Below are positions 15,526 to 23,486 of a DNA stretch of 57,895 nucleotides, in pieces. The position numbers and the translations under genes were made by a program. Each line of letters opens with the position of its first letter. The first letter of the stretch is position 1. Source of the stretch: a virus; the IMG/VR virus record IMGVR_UViG_3300020198_000018, positions 1-57,895 of that record; one strand, written 5' to 3'. The notes beneath the pieces were generated by a model. The model was not told the origin of the DNA and did not search any database. It saw only the letters and a list, made by a program, of their open reading frames with translations.

Positions 15526-15555
15526 CTAAAATTTTTAACAAGATAATTTGATATC

Positions 15556-15588
15556 AGCCAACAATGCATAGTGTATCAATTGTTGGCT
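15556..15588. repeat. Inverted repeat, 10-bp arms, between 15606..16327 and the gp32 promoter
   Basis: AGCCAACAAT / ATTGTTGGCT with a 13-nt loop, 18 nt beyond the stop of the upstream minus-strand gene. No T-run follows, so it is either a weak or factor-dependent terminator or a 3'-end stability hairpin. Confidence 0.5.
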
Positions 15589-15605
15589 AATGTGTCAAGT
15601 GTTTT

Positions 15606-16327
15606 TTAACGTTTTGCCAGTTCAATAATTCTAGCCAACGTAGCTTCTTGATTAAACGTAACTGTTTCTTTTATCGGTTCATTAAGGTCTGATTGATGGG
15701 TACTTGACCAATTATTCAACGGAAACCACTTATCCAATTGCTCTTGTGAGTGATATAATTGTGGTGGGGGTACTGCTCGATGTTGGGCGAACCATTGTTG
15801 ATGTGCTGCTATTCTTTTATTTAAATCAGCAATTTCATTGTCTTCTGGGCCTGTTGTTTGTTGTTGTACCCGGGGAGCAACCCGTGCAGCTTTTTTGTCC
15901 ACCCTTTTGAAACCTGGGGGTGGTTGTATTCCAGCAGTTGCCAATGCTTGCAATGTTTGTGGACCAATCAATCCATCAACTACGAGTGGTTTCCCATCTA
16001 ACTGTTTATGTGTTGATTGAAATGCTTTTATTGCAGCTTTATCATTCCAGTCAAAATTGACTGTCTGTGTTTTTTCAGGTTCTGGTTGATTGGTTGCTGA
16101 ATCATATCCTTTTCCAAAATCAGATACTGCATCTTTTATAGAATCATATGCACCACTAGCAGTATTTTTTATAGAATCATATGCAGCACTAGCAGTATTT
16201 TTTACACCTTGCACAACATTACCAACAGCTGTGCCCACGTTTTTTGCCATCCCATCTTCTAATATGTGATCACTGTATTCCCGCAACGAACGGATTCCAA
16301 TAATTGTTGTTCTGTAAGTTTTTTCAT
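15606..16327 (-). CDS. Peptidoglycan-binding-domain protein with an apparent 1-nt frameshift near its start
   Basis: The main frame (15606..16286) encodes alanine-rich helical repeats (TASAAYDSIKN, TASGAYDSIKD), then a peptidoglycan-binding_1-like module (AIKAFQSTHKQ, VVDGLIGPQTLQALATAG, about residues 85-117) and a C-terminal tail. Its first possible codon is TTG, with no ribosome site. Upstream, AAGGA and ATG 16327 open another frame, MKKLTEQQLLESVR, which runs on as LREYSDHILEDG only if one base is added near 16290. A combined start of MKKLTEQQLLESVR-LREYSD is typical of phage virion proteins. Either a real frameshift mutation, a programmed shift, or an assembly error. Possibly a structural or cell-wall-binding protein. 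Confidence 0.55.
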
Positions 16328-16340
16328 ATGTCTGTATTCC

Positions 16341-18479
16341 TTAGTCTAACCCAGCATTTTTTTTAATCTGGTATAATTCATTTTCAGTGATTGGCTGTTC
16401 TTGCATAAATTTAATATTGCTAGCCAATGCATCTTCTCTACTGTCATGCTGCCCAGTGATTGCATCCGCCGCGTTGTCCGAATTCCCACTTGGATCTTTT
16501 TTGTCAATCAACAGTAATACTCGTTTGACATCTTGCTTAGTTGCAGATGGGCAATCACCATCTTCAAATGCTTTAACGACTTTTATTTTTGCGCGTGTTC
16601 CACCAATTGTGAAATTTTTATCTTCTTTATTCCAGAATCCTGAAATAATTTTTAATAGTTCAGTAATCCCATTCTGGGGTTCATCAACGTATCCACATTC
16701 AGATGGATTTAATCCACATTCTTTAATTGCATCCAATATTGTCATACCTTCCGCAAATGGGGTGTCTAACTTTGCACCTGCCGCTTTTGCTTTAATAAAG
16801 GTGGCTTTCATTTTAGTTTTTTTACCACATCCTTCTGCCAGTGGTGGTTGGTTATTATCAGGACTTGCAGCAGGTGGTGTCATTTCAGGGGATGTATCTG
16901 GTTCTGGTAATGGCATTTGTTCACTGTTGGGTTGTTCGCCACCTATTTTTTCTGGTTCTTTGGCGTCTAGTTTCGGCAACATTTTTAACAATTTTGGTTC
17001 TTTATCCAAAATATATTGTTTAATTTCGTCACGTACTTCTTTATCCGTTTTCAATACTTCAATTTTAGAGGTTAATTCCGGGTCATCAATCAAGCCTTTT
17101 AGTGCCAGTATCCCAGCAACCCCACCCACCATTTCGGATGATAATAACATATTAAAATCATTTATTGCATGGTTTTTTGTACCCGGTATTAAACTAAATA
17201 ACGTATCTTTATCTTCGGTAACCAGTTGTTCAATGAATGTTTCGAATTTAAGCTCTGGTGTTAATGATGAAGATTTTTTACCAAATTTTTCCTTCCATTC
17301 AGCGGCACGTGCTGCTTCATCTTCTTCTGCTTCTTTATGTCTTTTTGCAGTTTCCGTTGAACGTGTAATCCACTCTTGCTCTTGTGCAGATAAATCAATA
17401 CCATGTTTATTTTTCAATCGTTGTGCTAACCCTTTTTGTCCAAATGCTTCAGCTAATAAATCATCTGCATTTAATTCACGTATAGGAAGCAGTTGTGTTT
17501 CAACAATATTATATAGATATGGAAAAACTTCGGTTAATTCTTCATTAAATGTTTTTATTGTCAATCTGTCAACCCAATCATTCATCACATCTTCTGGGAT
17601 TATTTGTTCACGTTTTTCTTCAAATGATTCCACAAAACTTTCGTAATAAGAACTACGTTGCAATCCTTGAACTTCTTTTTTAATGTTGGCAATTCGTTCC
17701 AATACCTTATCGGTTACTGAACCCATTGCTTCTGAAATTTGCGTCTGACGTCCAACATAATTCTTAAATTTACGCAACTGTGATAATTCTTCACTTAACC
17801 CAGTAATATGTTTTCCGATAGAATCGTATGGGGTGCCACCATGGTTTACATGTTCTGCCAACGCACGCGCACCATTCAAATGTTTATATGGGTATTTGAA
17901 TCTCTCACCATCAGAATTTTCAACAAAAATACTTTCAATGTGCATAGATCTTGCCCCAGCAATATCTGGATTTATTGACTGATTATGTTTTACTATTACA
18001 CGGGAATCACCAATGTCTTGATAACTAATCCGACCAGTGCCAAACATTTTACTTTCCATTATTTGCGTTTCCTTTGGTAGTTCAACTGGTATTACTTTTG
18101 GTTTTGCTTGAAACATATAATCACGTTTATCAAGATTACTTTTTCCGATATTCTGCACGTCAAAATTTAACAACCGATTCTTTGCAAACTTTCTAAATGA
18201 CCGTATAAATTTATAAGCATTATGGTACAATGAGGAGGTATTATTTGCTAACTCACCGCTAACCTGTATAACTACACCATCATCATCATCTAACGTAATA
18301 GCAATTGTACCAAGTGGGTTACCATGCTCTTTATACTGAAATTCAAAAAATCTGGCTTTTGGAATGTCACTCTTTTTACTCAAGACCTGCGCATTCTCAT
18401 CCCCAATTTTAATATTTGGGAACCTAGTTTGTATTTTACCATATAAATCGGTTGCAATTTTATCTAAATTATTATCCAT
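16341..18479 (-). CDS. Large virion-associated protein, unknown
   Basis: 712 residues from ATG 18479 (MDNNLDKIATDLYGKIQTRFPNI); the open frame to 18572 would overlap TerL and the late box GATAAATA lies 4 nt upstream of 18479. An N-terminal alpha/beta domain (about 1-150) precedes long charged helices (coiled-coil-like HKEAEEDEAARAAEWKEKFG), a Pro-rich linker (PLPEPDTSPEMTPPAASPD) and a C-terminal domain. The phrase SESKMF-like MESKMFGTGRISYQ near residue 145 recalls large structural proteins of marine T4-like phages encoded beside gp17. No enzyme motif. A head or packaging-associated role is inferred from its place between TerL and gp32. Confidence 0.65.
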   Translation of the reverse strand: MDNNLDKIATDLYGKIQTRFPNIKIGDENAQVLSKKSDIPKARFFEFQYKEHGNPLGTIAITLDDDDGVVIQVSGELANNTSSLYHNAYKFIRSFRKFAKNRLLNFDVQNIGKSNLDKRDYMFQAKPKVIPVELPKETQIMESKMFGTGRISYQDIGDSRVIVKHNQSINPDIAGARSMHIESIFVENSDGERFKYPYKHLNGARALAEHVNHGGTPYDSIGKHITGLSEELSQLRKFKNYVGRQTQISEAMGSVTDKVLERIANIKKEVQGLQRSSYYESFVESFEEKREQIIPEDVMNDWVDRLTIKTFNEELTEVFPYLYNIVETQLLPIRELNADDLLAEAFGQKGLAQRLKNKHGIDLSAQEQEWITRSTETAKRHKEAEEDEAARAAEWKEKFGKKSSSLTPELKFETFIEQLVTEDKDTLFSLIPGTKNHAINDFNMLLSSEMVGGVAGILALKGLIDDPELTSKIEVLKTDKEVRDEIKQYILDKEPKLLKMLPKLDAKEPEKIGGEQPNSEQMPLPEPDTSPEMTPPAASPDNNQPPLAEGCGKKTKMKATFIKAKAAGAKLDTPFAEGMTILDAIKECGLNPSECGYVDEPQNGITELLKIISGFWNKEDKNFTIGGTRAKIKVVKAFEDGDCPSATKQDVKRVLLLIDKKDPSGNSDNAADAITGQHDSREDALASNIKFMQEQPITENELYQIKKNAGLD

Positions 18480-18483
18480 CTTG

Positions 18484-18491
18484 TATTTATC
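18484..18491 (-). promoter_or_regulatory. Late-type box GATAAATA, 4 nt before the 16341..18479 start
   Basis: Minus-strand GATAAATA-CAAG-ATG, overlapping the last codons of the TerL C-piece. Predicts a near-leaderless late transcript. Confidence 0.5.
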
Positions 18492-19587
18492 AGAATCCAG
18501 AAGAAATAAATATAGGAAGTGGGGCTTCCCATTCGTCATGCATAATATCAATACACAATGAGTCAAATACATTAGGGTCCCATTCAGATAATACTACACT
18601 CATTCTAATAATTAATAATACAGCAGATACTAGATCATCATGATGCCCTTGTTTTGCTTTGAAACTAACACCCGATGCAATAAATCCTTTCAATTCACTT
18701 ATTAACATCCGACTATTAATCACCATTTTATCTTCTTCAATAAGAAATTTTAATCGAGCACACGACGAAATCTTATTACCAAATGTTGTGTTAAATCCTT
18801 TTCTAAATTTTTTAACATGACCTTTACGCAATGGCTCACTTAAAAATAAACCAGGAAATGATTCTTCCCCTAAATTTTCAATTGTAACTAACGCGCTATC
18901 ACCAATAGTATTATTTTCAACAGACCAATATATACTATTCCCACCCCCAATTTCATCTTGAATATATCGCAATACATCACGCAATATTTTACATTGTCCA
19001 TGTATCGGTGTTAAATTATGTTGCCATTCTGCTATCTGGGTGAAACTAGGCAATTCAAACACCTGAATACCGCCATAATCCCCGCCAGTCCCCAAACTTG
19101 GGTCCAATGCAATTAAATACATATGTCCCGCAGATGGTTTTTTATACCACCTGACTTGTCCCATCTTAAATATTGGCTCTATGCCAAGCATTTCAGTTAG
19201 TTTAATACTGTTAATTAATGTTTCATCATATACCAAAAATTCGCAGTTCGATGATAAAATATTATTAGCATAATACCTATGCCCATTTTCAACTTCAATT
19301 AAATCATAAACCGGTTCCTTATGCCCAGTCGGTTCTTTCTGTAACAATCGTAAATTTCCAGTTGATGTTATTACAGAATCACCAATGTTTAATTCATCAG
19401 CAGTTTTTGTCGTGGTTTCTGATACATAAAGTTTATGGTTGGGTGTGCATTCTACCAATGCATTATTTTCAAAAGTTAATCTAACAGTATGTGTTATATT
19501 CATCATACTAACCCCGGCAAAATCTTGAAATCCAGACGGTGTTAATACTTTATATCCCAATGTGTTTGTTTTAAATATGGGGTTCAT
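18490..19587 (-). CDS. 17: Terminase large subunit, piece 4 (nuclease domain) with split-intein C-part
   Basis: 365 residues. Intein C-part 1-114 (MNPIFKTNTLGYKVLTPSGF to NNILSSN), then TerL from CEFLVYDETLI. The RNase H-like nuclease domain shows its acidic sites: LIALDPSLGTGGDYGG, WSVENNTIGDSALV and QGHHDDLVSAVLL. Its ATG immediately follows the stop of piece 3 (TAAATG), with no endonuclease gene in this break. Two noncanonical points: the penultimate intein residue is Ser, and block B is CTPNH. It cannot package DNA until spliced to piece 3. Confidence 0.92.
   Translation of the reverse strand: MNPIFKTNTLGYKVLTPSGFQDFAGVSMMNITHTVRLTFENNALVECTPNHKLYVSETTTKTADELNIGDSVITSTGNLRLLQKEPTGHKEPVYDLIEVENGHRYYANNILSSNCEFLVYDETLINSIKLTEMLGIEPIFKMGQVRWYKKPSAGHMYLIALDPSLGTGGDYGGIQVFELPSFTQIAEWQHNLTPIHGQCKILRDVLRYIQDEIGGGNSIYWSVENNTIGDSALVTIENLGEESFPGLFLSEPLRKGHVKKFRKGFNTTFGNKISSCARLKFLIEEDKMVINSRMLISELKGFIASGVSFKAKQGHHDDLVSAVLLIIRMSVVLSEWDPNVFDSLCIDIMHDEWEAPLPIFISSGF
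19246..19587 (-). other. Split intein C-part 3 of TerL
   Basis: 114 residues ending NNILSSN before +1 Cys. Contains LTPSGF turn, TPNH block B and YDLIEVENGHRYY block F. Partner is the N-part 19591..19686. Confidence 0.87.
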
Positions 19588-20328
19588 TTAATACCCCTGC
19601 AGAGAGTCATACAACTCCCCAATTGTGATTTGAAAAATATTGCCGTCTGTATCTTGTACTGTTATACCATTATGATGCGCCAGACAATTAAATTCGCGAC
19701 GGAACCTTTCAACCCCTATCCGACCGATTTCTTCTTTTTTCCAGTTTTCATCACGGTCTGGGTGTTCCCACCAGTCTGATTTAAAACTATAGAATCCATT
19801 TCTTCCTATACCATCCGTACGTTCATTTCCATATTCATCGAATATATCTTTACTTTCTTTCCATATAAGAGCAAATTGGTCTTCATCTGAATTGGGGGTT
19901 GATGTGATAATAGCGCGACCACCCGTCGCTAATGTCGGGGAGATAGATGTCCAAAATTCATTTGCAATATTTGGCTGCACATAGCTGAACTCATCGCAAT
20001 TTTTTGTTATAATACAAGAGTTTACAATATATTGATGGTGTGGCTGGGCCACTTCTACAATATCATACACATCAGTTTCTTTAAACATCGTTATTGATAT
20101 TATCTGCAAACTTCCGTTTGTAGTGTCGACATAATCACCAATTGCTAAATTTGATAATTTAATTTTATTATTATTGTTAAAAAAGTAATGCCCGGGGGTA
20201 GCATTAATTACACCCCCATTTTCTAATGTTAATTTATAAGTAACTTTATTTTTAAGTTGTGTTATACCCCGGAAATCTCTCCATCCATCTGGGGTTAGAA
20301 TTTCATATTCAGTGTTTTCAACAAACAT
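19588..20328 (-). CDS. 17: Terminase large subunit, piece 3 (Walker B to motif III) between two half-inteins
   Basis: 246 residues: intein C-part (1-110, MFVENTEYEILTPDGW to CIITKN), extein 111-214 starting at the Walker B acidic pair (CDEFSYVQPN; the preceding SLLY is on piece 2) and including the coupling motif ITSTPN, ending RFRREFN, then intein N-part from Cys215 (CLAHHNGITVQDTDG to SLQGY). Good Shine-Dalgarno (GAGG, 7-8 nt before ATG). Its 5' end overlaps the endonuclease gene by 34 bp. This polypeptide must splice at both ends. Confidence 0.92.
   Translation of the reverse strand: MFVENTEYEILTPDGWRDFRGITQLKNKVTYKLTLENGGVINATPGHYFFNNNNKIKLSNLAIGDYVDTTNGSLQIISITMFKETDVYDIVEVAQPHHQYIVNSCIITKNCDEFSYVQPNIANEFWTSISPTLATGGRAIITSTPNSDEDQFALIWKESKDIFDEYGNERTDGIGRNGFYSFKSDWWEHPDRDENWKKEEIGRIGVERFRREFNCLAHHNGITVQDTDGNIFQITIGELYDSLQGY
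19591..19686 (-). other. Split intein N-part 3 of TerL (32 residues)
   Basis: CLAHHNGITVQDTDG then IFQITIGELYDSLQGY and stop. It keeps the ITIGELYDSL helix segment, so the split lies after the helix. Confidence 0.87.
19999..20328 (-). other. Split intein C-part 2 of TerL
   Basis: 110 residues from MFVENTEYEILTPDGW to IITKN before +1 Cys. Block B is ATPGH (TPGH). The penultimate residue is Lys instead of His, which should slow Asn cyclisation unless another residue compensates. Confidence 0.86.
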
Positions 20329-21230
20329 AGTATATCCTCAACATCCTGTTTATATGTGTTTTCCCACACATAATAAGTCACAAATCCGCGATGCTTATGT
20401 AGTATTCGTGCTTTGTTATAATCATATTCTAATACTTCGGCGGCAGTTTTTGTTTTACCGCGTGGTGGTTTCCATGTGTCCCACAAATTATCAGGCATAG
20501 CTGGATCAGCATGCCAAGCATTTGATTGATACTCAATGGTTGCATTAATACTGGGAATTGTTAAATCCCAAAAATAATGATTACCAGTATCCGGGTCTTT
20601 AAAGCAATATTCTTGTTTATCAAAATAAAAAATTACGTTATGCTCAGACAACAGATTTATGATAGGTGTTAAAGCTTTAATTGACGCCTTACTTGCACCA
20701 CCCGTCCCAGATATGTTGTTTTTCATAAGGGTTGCTTTTTGTTTTACATGGGCATTTTGTTCAATAGTTAATCCATTTGGCAATACCGTAGTTAATCGAT
20801 AATTGGCTTGTCTACGGTACCCATTTCTTCCCAATTCATCAACCTTATTCATATGGGTGTTTCTGGTTTTTTCACCTTTACGTTTATACCCAGATTTTCC
20901 GGTATGGTCTACTTGTCGTAATGTAGCACGGGCTTTTATTTGTGCGGTTTCATATTTTGACATTCCTGTTGCTTCATCGAGCACTGCTAATCCATTTTTT
21001 ATATTGGTGAGAAAGGCAGGGGACATTCCACGAACTCCTGGATACAAGTTGTCATATTCATCAACAGTCATTTCAAGAATTTTTATAATGTATGTTGTTT
21101 TTATCACCAGCAATCGTTCATTACTAACAGGGCAAGTAATGAAATCAACATTATCTACCAATCCAGGTAGATATAAATGTGCATTTCGCCGTCTATTTCG
21201 CTTAATAAATGTTTCTAATTTAGTTTTCAT
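20295..21230 (-). CDS. Vsr-like homing endonuclease in the second TerL break
   Basis: 311 residues. C-terminal nuclease-like fold: HYFWDLTIPSINATIEYQS followed by NAWHADP, matching the Vsr/EDxHD E..(D)..WH arrangement, though an Asn or Ser replaces the second acidic residue seen in the other two nucleases. Final strand FVTYYVWENTYKQDVEDIL resembles Vsr ends. The N-terminal part has basic repeat-like units (HTGKSGYKRKGEKTRNTH, DELGRNGYRRQANYR) probably for DNA contact. It has a perfect late promoter, TATAAATA, 5 nt before ATG. It overlaps piece 3 by 34 bp and starts 37 bp after piece 2 ends. Activity is inferred; the changed acidic position could mean loss of activity. Confidence 0.78.
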   Translation of the reverse strand: MKTKLETFIKRNRRRNAHLYLPGLVDNVDFITCPVSNERLLVIKTTYIIKILEMTVDEYDNLYPGVRGMSPAFLTNIKNGLAVLDEATGMSKYETAQIKARATLRQVDHTGKSGYKRKGEKTRNTHMNKVDELGRNGYRRQANYRLTTVLPNGLTIEQNAHVKQKATLMKNNISGTGGASKASIKALTPIINLLSEHNVIFYFDKQEYCFKDPDTGNHYFWDLTIPSINATIEYQSNAWHADPAMPDNLWDTWKPPRGKTKTAAEVLEYDYNKARILHKHRGFVTYYVWENTYKQDVEDILCLLKTLNMKF

Positions 21231-21235
21231 AAAAA

Positions 21236-21243
21236 TATTTATA
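21236..21243 (-). promoter_or_regulatory. Perfect T4 late promoter box TATAAATA
   Basis: Minus-strand TATAAATA-N5-ATG (21230). Exact T4 consensus, and the best single example in the window of the box lying 5 nt before a start codon. Confidence 0.65.
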
Positions 21244-21267
21244 CTAAAGTAAATTCATCGTGCGACA

Positions 21268-22017
21268 TTATGAAATTACTCGCAATGGATTTAGTAGTTT
21301 AATATAAAGATCTTTTAAGCATATATCTTCTTCCACAAGGGTGGCTTTATTTCTAATTTTGACAAATGATGTTTCGCCATCTAAACAATATAATAATGAT
21401 ATTGAAAGACCACGCCCTGTTGTACCGGTAGTTGTTTGACTTATGATGCGTGAGCCGTTATCAAATTCCATGCTACCTTTATTATAACTGACTACCCCAG
21501 CACGTAGGAAATCAGGACATAATTCATAACCATATCTAATCCGTTGCATGATTTCTTGTGCGCCGGTAAATTTATGTGCTGCGACCAAGATAGTTTGGTC
21601 TGGGTGGAACATTGCATACCAAAGTAAATATGCTGATGCGCAGGTGGTATTATGGCTTAGTATATCGTTTGAGTAAAACCTATGATTACTCGAATCAACT
21701 TCAATATCATACATATTATCAGTATCCAATGTATTAATTACCGAAATAACTTTAGCCGTGCCGTGTTTTGTAATAATCTCATCGTTTAACTGCAAATCTT
21801 TTACAAATACTTCGGTATAATCTTTACGAAATACTATGTGGTCATCTGCACATTCTAAAAATTGTCCATTATCGAGTTCTAATCTCCAAATTTCATATTC
21901 TATAGTCTGTTTTACATCAACCATAGATTCCCACCCAGTATCAGTTTCTATTAACCACTCAGATGCATCGTATATTTGAGTAAATTTTCGATTTATTGTT
22001 TCAGAAAGTTTAAGCAT
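21268..22017 (-). CDS. 17: Terminase large subunit, piece 2 (ATPase middle) between two half-inteins
   Basis: 249 residues: intein C-part 1-123 (MLKLSETINRKFTQIYD to DILSHN), extein 124-210 from TTCASAYLLWYAM (the Thr completing P-loop RQSGK/T) through FDNGSRIISQTTTGTTGRG to SISLLY, then intein N-part from Cys211 (CLDGETSFVKIRNKATL to PLRVIS). Only 87 terminase residues, so nearly two-thirds of this polypeptide is removed. ATG 22017 lies inside the last codons of the endonuclease gene (25-bp overlap). Needs two trans-splicing reactions. Confidence 0.92.
   Translation of the reverse strand: MLKLSETINRKFTQIYDASEWLIETDTGWESMVDVKQTIEYEIWRLELDNGQFLECADDHIVFRKDYTEVFVKDLQLNDEIITKHGTAKVISVINTLDTDNMYDIEVDSSNHRFYSNDILSHNTTCASAYLLWYAMFHPDQTILVAAHKFTGAQEIMQRIRYGYELCPDFLRAGVVSYNKGSMEFDNGSRIISQTTTGTTGRGLSISLLYCLDGETSFVKIRNKATLVEEDICLKDLYIKLLNPLRVIS
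21271..21387 (-). other. Split intein N-part 2 of TerL (39 residues)
   Basis: Starts at Cys after SLLY (CLDGETSFVKIRNKATL) and contains ICLKDLYIKLL, the helix segment before the split. Sits exactly before the Walker B DE pair of TerL. Confidence 0.87.
21649..22017 (-). other. Split intein C-part 1 of TerL (123 residues)
   Basis: MLKLSETINRKFTQIYD to DILSHN before +1 Thr. Block B is CADDH (Ala in the Thr position, as in the UvsX and UvsW P-loop inteins) and block F YDIEVDSSNHRFY. Confidence 0.88.
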
Positions 22018-23168
22018 TGTTGTATTGCCTGTTGTTTATTGTTTTTGTATTCGTATTCATTAACATGAATAATGTCATATCCGGCCTGTTTAATGATATT
22101 GTCTCTTAATAGTTCTCGTGCAGGGTTGGTTTTTGCAGGAGAATGCCAATAGTCTCCATCAAATTCTATAACCTTTTTAAGATTAGTATCGATAAAATCT
22201 GGTCTAACATACGTGTTAGCAAGCTCTAAAGTATATTCTTTATTTTTATATGATGTCATATCTTCTCGCAAAAATGTTGCATAATACACATTTGTACAAT
22301 CAATATGTGTAGCTATTTCAGCAAATAATTCTTGTGATATTTTTGAATAGCTAGCTTTTTTAAATGTTTTACTCCATTTTTTTATTTTTTCTTTATGTTT
22401 ATTAATACCATCAATTTCGCCATACTTTTCTATAAACCAATTTATATCTCTAGTTTGTGATTTTGTATATAACTCTTTTGCTACTACTTCATCACCATCA
22501 GCAATATTTAACCAATACGATAATTTAAAAATGCTATTGTCATAATTTTTCATAAATTTAGAATGATTTGTTTTATGTTCAGCATGTCGCTCTTTATCAT
22601 ACCCATGAATAAAATTTTTACTCCATGCCGAATATTTTCCATTATGGTGATACGCAGGGTTATTTTTACCCTGACGTATTTTACAATGCTTAATAGGTTT
22701 TAATTTATCTACATTATATTTCAATTTATATTCGGCAGATGTAACATCATGGATCATAATATGAGTACCTAAATCACCTGTCTTAGCTCCGCATATTTCA
22801 CATACTTGATAATCATATCCTTCTATTTTATCTTTAAACTTCTTTTCGCCTGCAGCTATGCATTTTTTTAATTCATACTCATGTTTATCAATTTTTGAGT
22901 CTAATCTTACTGTTTGATAACATTTATTAGAACAATAATCTTTTGTATAATCGCCATGAATCTTTCCACAAGATTTACACTTGCAATCTGTTTGATTAAC
23001 AATAGCATATATTCTTTTTGAAAAAGAAACATTAAGAGGAAATGTATTAGTTATTTCATAAACTTCATTACGTATCCCCTTTGCAATAACATTATGTTGA
23101 ATGCTGTACTTGCTACTTGATGCTATTATTTCGCTGCATTTCAAAAAAATCGCCGATTGGTATATCAT
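21993..23168 (-). CDS. Vsr/EDxHD homing endonuclease in the first TerL break
   Basis: About 391 residues. Start ATG 23168 (MIYQSAIFLKCSE) is preferred over GTG 23177 because AGGTG lies about 6 nt upstream. N-terminal zinc sites: DCKCKSCGKIHG with DYCSNKCY, and VCEICGAKTG with HIMIH. A NUMOD3-like DNA-binding motif follows (GKNNPAYHHNGKYSAWS). The C-terminal nuclease has VIEFDGDYWHSP (Glu, Asp, His) and the strand YDIIHVNEYEYK. It overlaps the first TerL piece by about 55 bp and the second by 25 bp. This is the classical fractured-gene layout. Confidence 0.85.
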   Translation of the reverse strand: MIYQSAIFLKCSEIIASSSKYSIQHNVIAKGIRNEVYEITNTFPLNVSFSKRIYAIVNQTDCKCKSCGKIHGDYTKDYCSNKCYQTVRLDSKIDKHEYELKKCIAAGEKKFKDKIEGYDYQVCEICGAKTGDLGTHIMIHDVTSAEYKLKYNVDKLKPIKHCKIRQGKNNPAYHHNGKYSAWSKNFIHGYDKERHAEHKTNHSKFMKNYDNSIFKLSYWLNIADGDEVVAKELYTKSQTRDINWFIEKYGEIDGINKHKEKIKKWSKTFKKASYSKISQELFAEIATHIDCTNVYYATFLREDMTSYKNKEYTLELANTYVRPDFIDTNLKKVIEFDGDYWHSPAKTNPARELLRDNIIKQAGYDIIHVNEYEYKNNKQQAIQQCLNFLKQ

Positions 23169-23481
23169 ATTCTTCACCTGTGTCTTTATGTTTGATACGT
23201 ATATTTATCTCTTTCGTCAAACACTTCCCACTCTGTCTGGGCAGCATATTAATATTAAATCTATAGGAATGATAGCTATTTAAAAGATTTAGTTGATATT
23301 CGAACGGGTCAAATAATAATTTTCCCTTAACTGGGTGTTGAATGTGAAAAAAGTTTTTAGCAAAATATAAGTATCCAAATTCTGGATCCATACAAGAAAT
23401 CATGTCTTGTATTTGCTGTTCAGTCCACTGTTGTTTTATGTGTGCTCTCTTAGTTAGAGCATTATCTACGTTTCTAGCCAT
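23113..23481 (-). CDS. 17: Terminase large subunit, piece 1 with split-intein N-part
   Basis: 122 residues. Residues 1-86 are the TerL N-terminus (EFGYLYFAKNFFHIQHP, FEYQLNLLNSY) ending at P-loop MLPRQSGK. From Cys87 the sequence is intein (CLTKEINIRIKHKDTG to FEMQRNNSIK). The mature TerL from four pieces would be 86+87+104+251 = 528 residues, close to related gp17 proteins (T4 gp17 610). TerL is the packaging motor: ATPase plus headful nuclease. A terminator lies immediately upstream and a TGTAAATA box 5 nt before ATG, so the gene is a late transcription unit with almost no leader. Confidence 0.92.
   Translation of the reverse strand: MARNVDNALTKRAHIKQQWTEQQIQDMISCMDPEFGYLYFAKNFFHIQHPVKGKLLFDPFEYQLNLLNSYHSYRFNINMLPRQSGKCLTKEINIRIKHKDTGEEYDIPIGDFFEMQRNNSIK
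23116..23223 (-). other. Split intein N-part 1 of TerL (36 residues)
   Basis: From Cys after RQSGK to the stop: CLTKEINIRIKHKDTG, then IPIGDFFEMQ, the helix segment. The endonuclease start and promoter lie within this coding stretch. Confidence 0.87.
23202..23209 (-). promoter_or_regulatory. Late-type box GATAAATA inside TerL piece 1
   Basis: Minus-strand GATAAATATACG, 33 nt before the endonuclease ATG 23168, embedded in the intein N-part codons. The extended match GATAAATATAC also precedes gp13 (33430-33437). Confidence 0.45.
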
Positions 23482-23486
23482 AACAG

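Noticed and set aside
16387-17646. 419-codon open frame on plus opposite the 743-codon minus frame
   Set aside because: Antisense shadow of the large virion protein: no ribosome site, low-complexity Ser-rich translation and wrong strand for the block.
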